Source of the DNA: Stictocephala bisonia
Lineage: Eukaryota; Arthropoda; Insecta; Hemiptera; Membracidae
Length of the DNA: 64,000 bases
Assembly (NCBI GenBank): GCA_035578905.1
Contig: JAQJVL010000001.1
Coordinates: 8,878,711 to 8,942,710 of the forward strand
Reading direction: 5' to 3'
Shown here: positions 52,701 to 61,700 of the stretch, piece by piece
How positions within the stretch are numbered: the first letter of the stretch is position 1
Layout: every line of letters starts with the position of its first letter
The notes under the pieces: generated by a model
Told to the model about the DNA's origin: nothing
Database searches by the model: none
Seen by the model: only the letters and a program-made list of their open reading frames with translations
Position numbers and translations under genes: made by a program

Positions 52701-55700
52701 TGAATCAATTAAAGAATAAAGATAATGTCATAGAAAAGGTAGATGAATTTTGTCATCTAGGGAGTAAAAAAACAAACAAGAGTACAATAAGAGAAGATAT
52801 AGGATATAGAATATGGAGAAGTGGACAGTTTTTTAATTTGGAAAAGAAAATATTATGGAATTGGCATATTGGAGAAGAAGCAAAGATATTCTCCCTAAAT
52901 AGAATACGTATATAATTCAATGGCACAGTACGTGTATGGGTAGGTGGGTGGTTCATACTATTGTACGTGTATGGGTGGGTGATAGGGTCACTATCACTGT
53001 ATGACAATGGTTGGGTGCAAGGGGCACCATGGTAGTAATGAATGGATTCACTTGATATCTATACACAACAATGCATTTATATACCACTGTGTATGAGTGG
53101 GTGAATGGGTTTATACCACTGAACGTGTATAGGTGGGTGGGTTGATTTATACTACTGTACGTGTATGGTTGGGTGAGTGGGTCAATACCACTGTATGTGT
53201 ATGAGTGTAAAAGATGTATTATTAACCAATTTTTATTATATGGAGCATAAACAAGGACATGGACTAAAAGTGCTTTAAACAGATTAAAGGCAGCATAAAT
53301 AAGATTTTTCAGAGGAAAAGAGAAGATTAGCAGAATAGACAGAGTAACGAACAAAATAACCAGATAAAGGTTGAAAGTTATACCGCTACAAGACACAATG
53401 GAAAGATACAAGTGACACGGCATGGGTCACTTGGAGCCGATTTGGTAATTTTAGCAAGACCATTAAAAAATAGCTACTGTAAGAGGATTCTGGAAATACG
53501 GGGGCTATCCAGAAAGTAGATTACATTTTCATCTGTAGCAGCATCCAGTTGTGCTTAGCATATAGTCTATATCAATAGTCACTATTTTACAGACTAAGTT
53601 CTAAATGATTAGCCTAATTGAGAATCCTGCTGAGTTGTGAGATGTGATCTGTAATACGATAGTTACTTCCCAAAAACCATGAACCAATTGAACTTTATCA
53701 GACATTGTATGAAGTTTATAGAAACAACATGATCACTGAAGGTGGATTAGGTTTAAATTTTCATATCAACTTTATTTCCTTTTCTTGTAGCTGGCATTGA
53801 AAGCCATACGATGTATAAATTTATACATATGTATAATGGAGTACACCAATGGTGGTTTAGAAATTAAAACGGCAAAATAAATGTGCACAACGAAGAGTGA
53901 AGTGGAAGACCATGCATATTAACGAACAAAATTGTTACAATATCAACGAGAAGATTGGAGAAAATTGCTGATTCACAATAATGGAACTTTCGCTGTATTT
54001 TCCAAAATTTCATGACGTTAACTGCATAAAATTGTTATTAAAAAACTTGGTTACTACAAATTTAGTTTCAGGTTTAATGTGAAACTATAGGAATCAGCAA
54101 ATGGCTGCATTATTGACATTTCTAGAGTCTTACTGTAAAGATGGTGACTCATCATTTGACCAAATAGTAACTGGGTATGAGCGTTAGGTAAAACATGAAA
54201 ACTGTAAACCCAAAATGTAATTTCTGAAGTCGGATCACACAAATTCTCACAAAACACCAAGAAAATGCAAGTGAACAATGTCAGAAAGGAAGATTATGGT
54301 AACAATGTTTTGGGATAGTAAAGACGCACTTCTTGTCGAATGCCTTGAACACAGCTTAATAACTTCGGAAAAGTATTGTCATACATTATGAAAACTATGA
54401 AGAACAATTCAGTACAAGCTTAAAGAAAACTTAAATTAAAAAATTTTGTTTTTTAATAACAACACCCGGCCACACAGGACAAATCGCACTCAAAACTTCT
54501 GGACACTTTCAAGTGGGAGGTGTTTCCGCATCTGCCATCCAATCCAAACCTTGCTCCAAGTGATTATCACCAGTTCCCATCAATGAAGAAGTTGCTTGGT
54601 GATGACGCAGAACTACAAAAGGCTATGACTACCTATTGTAAGTGTTTTATGATGATGGAATTTCAAAGCTTGCTCACCGCTATGATGTGTCTTAATTTAT
54701 GTGAATATGTTGAAAAGCAGCACTTTAATGGTGCTTTCAATCAATTATAAATAATTTTCCCACTATACTTTGTCTTTCTTCAATATCAAAACGTAATCTA
54801 CTTTCTGGATAGCCCTCATATGTAGATACCTGAGCATCAGCGTATTCCATTATGTAGGTACGCTCCCTGAAAGCCTTCCGAATTGTCTTGAAAGTGATAT
54901 GGATTGTAGGAGGCTCACTGTTGATCTTCTCACAGCTCTCTACAGACTCCAAGTTCCATTTGGTAGTAGTCCGTCCAGTGTTAGTGCATTTCTCTCTGAT
55001 TTCCCTAGAGAAACATTTTTCATAATGTACAATATATAGTTACTGGGTTGTTAATTTCTGTTTTCCAATAAAATTATTTCAATGCTCTGGTAATTATAAC
55101 TACTTAATAGCAGTAGTAATTGTCACTTAACTGTACTAATTATACTTACTTAATATTCTACAGTAATCATCCAACAAAATTTCTTTTCTTCAAGTAAAAT
55201 TCAATGATTTATTAAGAATCAGTTCAGACATTAAATACAAAATTTTGATCCACAAACATATTTTAGTATAGACTTTTATTATTTCAGAGTTAAAATTAAT
55301 TCAAATATAACAATTATTTAAGCATTAATTTATTTTATTTTAATTAGCTATGAGACTGACATATGCAGATATAGATTGTGGTTAAGTACAATAAATATAG
55401 ATGAGAAAACATATAAAATATAGATAAGAAAGTTTCTTACAAACTAGAGCGAGTCTAGTGTTATTGCTCTTGAAACATAAACACCTATAAGCTTTCCAGC
55501 CTACCATTAAGTGCACTGAGATATCTCTATTTGATTAGGATTTAAAGCTATATTGAATTGGATCTTCGAATATGAAGCTAGGCTACTAGTTAAACTGAAA
55601 CTAAAATTTTAAACAACAGTATATCTATCAATAGTCTTTTTTACCAAAGGTGGGTGGGTAGGTTCATTAAGAGTCGTGTACTTTGGGTGGGTCCACCAAG

Positions 55701-58700
55701 AGTAGTTTGTATATGGGGTGAGTTGGGTAGGTCCATCAATATTCTTTTGTACATTGAGTCGGTGAGTGGGCCTGTCAAAAGTTGTTTGTAAATGAAGTGG
55801 GTCGGCTAGTGGCTGAGCAGTCTAAGGTGTCAGGACTTTGATCCTGAATGAGAGAGCGCAGGTTCAAATCTATCCTGGACTGGAAGTCTTTATCAGTAAT
55901 TTTCAACTTGTACTGTACCAGTTCTCCCCCTTACTCTGTTTGAATATGTTCCCTGCATAGATGGGGAATGAGGATGGGGAATGGGCAGAATATGTTTAAG
56001 AAGGATATTGGCCCCTCCTTAAAAAATATATATTAAGATTTTATTTATAGTTCAGTGGAAGGTGGGGGAAATTAAAAACGACAAGACAACTAAAAATTAT
56101 TTTAATTCAATAAGTAAATAAAGAAGAGAAAAACCAATCTTGGAGAGGATTCAGAGAAAGACTACGATGGTTTGGGGTGCCCATCAAGAGTCCAGAATCA
56201 AAAGGATGGGGAAGCATAGATTGCCAAGAAAATTGCTTGAGAGAAGAACGAAGGGACGTAGCCAAGGAAGATCTAGGGAGATGAATGAGAGGAGTGAGAT
56301 AAGTAGTGGAAAGAAGAGGTGAGGATTGACTATAGTAATGGAAGAAAGAAAATGGTAAGAGAGACGATGGTCGAGAGGATTATGTACAATTCAGACTAAA
56401 TGAAATAATTGGAAACTGCTGCGGATAAGTAAGTAGGCAATCAAATAAAGAATCTCAAACTGAACTTATTTGTATGAAACTAAAAATGTTAACACTTTCT
56501 ATTCTATTCTATTCAGAATTTGACCAGTTTATTATTTGACCAATAAAAATGTCAATATTTTGTTCTATTTTTACTTTTTTAAGACAAGAATATATTTATA
56601 TTTTGTCTGAAAATGGCAAATTTTGTTTATTTTAAAATTTTATGTTTTTCATGGCTAATGTATGAGTAATTGAACACAACATAAATTACATGTACTCACT
56701 TTTCAGTCAATATCAGGAATAATTCCACCAAAACACCATCTCCTTTACTTTTTTGAACTAACCATAGCTGTCCATCTGAAAGGAACGGTAAAAAAGATAA
56801 TTAGATATCTGAGTAAACATTAAGTATACAAAATATTTTGAATTAAAACTTTCACTCTCAGTGTAATATTTATTGACCTTTAAAGGTACTGGCATAACAA
56901 CTCAAAACGCAGGTTTTTAGACGTTACAATATATTTAATTTTAAATAAAGCATTAAACTGACAGTCATATTGGAAAATTTGTTGGTGATTTTCAACGCTT
57001 CAAGTGTTCTTAAAATTAACACAACGTTTCGACAGGTATAACACTCCTGTCGTCTTCAGGTGCTATTTACTACCTTATCCTACAAATAAAACTTTATTTT
57101 TATACTAATTAACTAACCCATATCAACATAGAAACCCCTTAAAAAATACATGTTATAGGTTACGAAAGCTTTTCAGAAAATCATATCTTCTTACAAAATA
57201 TTACAGGTACACACAATTATGAAAAAATGTGCCAGATGATGTTCTCAGCACACTTAACCATGGACTTGGAAGTTGTAATAGAGAGCAGGGATCCATGTTG
57301 TGAATAATGACAACGTAGTTGATAAGAAGTACAAGCCTTGAATCTTTATCCAATAGAGATATATCAGTGGACTTAACGATAAACTATAAAGTGGTAACAA
57401 GGAGCAGGGGCCCAAGTAAGTAAAATGGTAAAAAAAAAAAATGCTTACATCTTAGCTTGGGATAAGCACCAGCTTTGAATCCTAATCAAATAGAGCTATC
57501 TCAGTGAACTTAACGGTGGGCTGGAAAATAGTAACACGGAGCAGAGATCCAAGTAAGAATAATGCTAACAACTTCGTTAGAAATAAGTACCGGCTTTGAA
57601 TTCATCAAAAAGGGATATCTCAATGCATTTAACAGTACGCTGGAAATTGGTAACACGGAACAGAGATCCGAGTAAGAAAAATGCTGATAACTGTGCTGGT
57701 GATAAGTGGCAGCTTTGAATCCTAATCATATAGAGATATCTCTGTGTACTTAATGGTAGACTGGAAAGTGTAACACGGAGCAGGGGTCCAAAAGAGAAAA
57801 ACCCTGATAACTTAGCTGGGGATAAGTGCCAGCTTTGAATCCTAATCGAATAGAGATATCTCAGTGCACTTAACGGTAGGCTGCAAAGTGGTAACATGCA
57901 ACAGAGATCCTAGTAAGAAAAATACTGATAACAGCTGGGAATAAGTACCGGCTTTGAATCCTCATCAAATAGATATCTCAGTGCACTTAACAGTAGACTG
58001 GAAAGTGGTAACACGGAGCAGGGATCCAAGTTATAAATACCAAAAACTTAGCTTTGGAGACGAATCAGCTTTGAATCCAATAGAGATCTCAGTGCACTTT
58101 ATGGTGGGCTGCTAGTACATATTCAGTATGCTAATTGAACATTATTGATTTTGTACAGTATTTTTGACAGTATGCTAATTGAAAAATATTCATCACACTT
58201 TTTTAATTCCTCTCACGTTATGCATAAACAAGTGCTTGGCTGAAGGTTTTTTCCCAGATGAGTTAGAGTTGTCCAGAATTTGTCCAATATTCAAAAAAGG
58301 CCCTAAAAATGAACCCGAGAGCTGCCGTCCAATATCTATCATACCAGTTCTTTCTAAAGTTATTGAAATTATAGTGCATGATCAATTGGTTGCATACCTA
58401 AATAACAACAATTATTTAAATATAGAACAGTTCGGTTTTAGAAGAGGCAAGTGTACGGTCGATGCTATCGCTGCTCTAATCAAGGAAATTCTTACCACTT
58501 TCGAGGACAAAGGCTTTGCTCAGGCTACTCTGTGTGATCTAAGCAAGGCATTTGATTGCGTTGATCATGCAGGGTTGATTGGAAAACTTGATTTTTATGG
58601 AATAACTGGAATTGCCTCTAATTTTTTTCAAAACTATTTAAAAAATCGTATGCAAAAAGTTTACGTTAACGGAAACTGGTCCAGCGAGGTTAATGTTCCA

Positions 58701-61700
58701 TGGGGAGTGCCTCAAGGCTCAGTCCTTGGCCCTCTTTTATTCTTGATACAAATTAATGATCTTCCTAATGTTTTAAAAGCAAAATCTTTCTTGTATGCTG
58801 ACGACACAACTTTTCTTAATAAACATCCTGATTTTAACTGTTTACAAAAACTTGTTAGTGATACCTTTGAAGAAGCATCAGTTTGATTTAGATCAAACGG
58901 CTTCTTACTAAATGAATCCAAAACCCAAAACATTCTATTTAGCTTAAGACAAAATCCCTCAAAGGAAACAAAATTTTCTGATAGTGTAAAGTTCTTAGGA
59001 ATCATGATAGATAACAAGTTGACGTGGAGCACCCACATTGAATTCATTTCAAAGAGGTTATCAAGAGTAATTTATTTGTTAAGGCGAATTATGACTTGCG
59101 TCCCAGAAACCTATGTAAAATCATCATATTATGTTTTTTTCCAGTCAATCATCAGATATGGACTTGTAATTTGGGGTAACAGTTCAAAAATTAGTGATAT
59201 TCTTTTACTGCAAAAGAAGGCTATTAGAGTTATTTCAAAGTCACAACTGCGTGACCATTGTAGACCATTATTTATCAATCTTCAAATACAAACCATTATA
59301 AATTTATACATATTTGACTTGTTTTCTTATATTCTCAAAATCTCTGAATGTGTAAAATTTGTTAGTGACTGTCATAATTACAATACCAGAAATAAGAACA
59401 ACATCTCAATAAATCACTGTAGGCTTAGTACAACTCAACGTAGTCACGTTATCATATCTCAACAGCTGTACAACAAACTAAGACATCTAATTAACAAATA
59501 TCAAACCAAATTATTTCTAACTAAATTTTTTAATTGGCTCATTCAAAATCCATTTTACACCCTATCAGAGTTTTTGAGTCTTAGGGAAATAGTTTTTTAG
59601 TGCACATCTAAATCTGAAAGTAAAATGTAAATTTGTTATTATTGATTATTATCTCAATTTTTGACATGTGTGTAACACTAATAATGACTTTGTCAATGCA
59701 TTTTTTGTAAAATGGTAATAAAGATTGATTTGATTTGATTAAATTATAAAGTGCTCTTAAATTATCTTTTATGTTAATATCTGAAATGTTGTTTATTTTT
59801 AAAATGTTTACTAGTTTTCAATTTCGTTACTTTCTTACATTTACGTCGAGGTTATGTTTGCTTATTTTTGAATTCATTCAATATATTTTGTAATGTTATA
59901 TATTATATTACGTTGCTCAAAATATACATGCAATTTTCTTTATAACTTGAAATAATTAAGAAAAACATAATTATATTGCAGGTAAAGTAAACTACCCTGT
60001 ACAATGAGGTTGTGCTAATCCAACCCCGCAACAGGCCGACCCTCTCAGTAATCTGACTGGCTGCCTGGCACAACTTACATGTTAAAACAAGTTGGTAAAA
60101 TAGCTAATTTGTCTAATACAGTACTGTAGGTTGTCAGATGTGCATACAAACGTATGTAATGAGTATGTAATGTGTAATATAACAGTTATAAGTTTTATGC
60201 AAATGTGTACTTCATTGTTATTTTTTTTATAAATACTTTAGTTATGTTTTGAATTTATTTTGTAGTCCTAAGTACCGAGTGTTATTTTTATGTTGTTGTT
60301 CGTAACTTCATAATTTAATTTTTGTAACATATAACGAATATAGTGTTAAATATTTCTCTTTTTGTTGAGTCTTTAATATCCATTCTTTTCGTAATCAGAC
60401 TTCATACAAACAATTAGCCAGTTATAACGACTTTACTGTAAAATACTAACTCAAAATCAAACTACAATATATGAAAATACTGTTTACACACCTTCATTTT
60501 CTTCCGGTTCTTCTTTTATCAACTGATTCTTATCTTCACTGCTGAGTTCATCAGAGGACCTCTCAGTCTCCGATAATCTGATTTGAAAAACATAATTTTA
60601 AATGAAACCAAAGCCAAACGATTCCAAATTATTTCCAAGGGGAGAGAGAGACTCACGCCTAACCTAACCTAACCTAACCTAAGTATCACAATGCACAATT
60701 TTCAAAGAGTTGTATGGTTTTGGAATGCACAAAACCTCACTGTTTTTGTACTGAATAAAGGTTATTAAGTATCAGGTAAAGTATTTAAGGTAAGAAATTA
60801 AATGAATTATGTCTTTATTGACCAATTAGCGTCGACTGACGGGTAGTGCTCTTCCATGTTTATCATTGTTTAAAATGTGAATAAACGCACCAATTAATCA
60901 GTTAAATTGTAGAGAGACAACATTTTTACTAGAGAGCACTATCTGTTATGAGGAGAAATAAACCAAAAGTAAATTTCTATTATGAGGACTACATAAAATT
61001 AAATTCCATTGCCACTTCAAATGGAAGAACTAAAGCCATATACTATCTAATCGCGGCACGAAACTCTCCCGCTAAGAGTTCTACCTGTTTTTAACCAATT
61101 TTGGCCCATGCCGCATCACGCCTCAGTAGTCTAGTTTGGATAGTTGTCGTCTCCTGTGACCAGGGAGATGGCGAGGCCTGGGTTCAAATTCCAGTAGAGG
61201 CGCAAAAAGGTGACTGGTGCAATTGCATTAGAACCACCCTTCTGCGAGTATGGGCCTATACGGCCCGACGAGCCTGAGGCTTGTTCGTTAGAGGTGTGAC
61301 GACATGACAGAATATTGTTAGGATCCTTCTAATGAAACGTTGACTGTTTAATCAGCAGCACCAGTCACCGCAACAGTTTTGCTCATTTTTAACTTGTTTT
61401 ATGAGGACTTGCCTTTACGATTTTTGTTTTTGATTAATTATATCGCCATTGGGTTAAGGGGCGAAGTTAGGACTGTAAAGTGCTCTCTAGCAATCCCAGA
61501 ACATGGGGTTCATGTAGGATGTACAATAGATCGTTCATTTAAAGAAAAGTAATAAAATAAATTTATATAAGCTGACTAAAAATATTGAGACCTAATGAAG
61601 AGCCAGAATACATGAAGTCAAACCATAAATTCCTATATAATTTAGTGTTAATAACTGGCATTTCTTTTTATTCATTTGCTAATACGATATTAATTATTGG

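Noticed and set aside
50780..56430. A single RTE-like element covering all RT fragments
   Set aside because: Host exon D (54830-55004) lies between the 53.4-kb and 56.1-kb fragments, so the last fragment must be a separate insertion.
57577..57897. 106-codon minus ORF
   Set aside because: It follows the ~120-bp satellite unit and breaks at unit indels.
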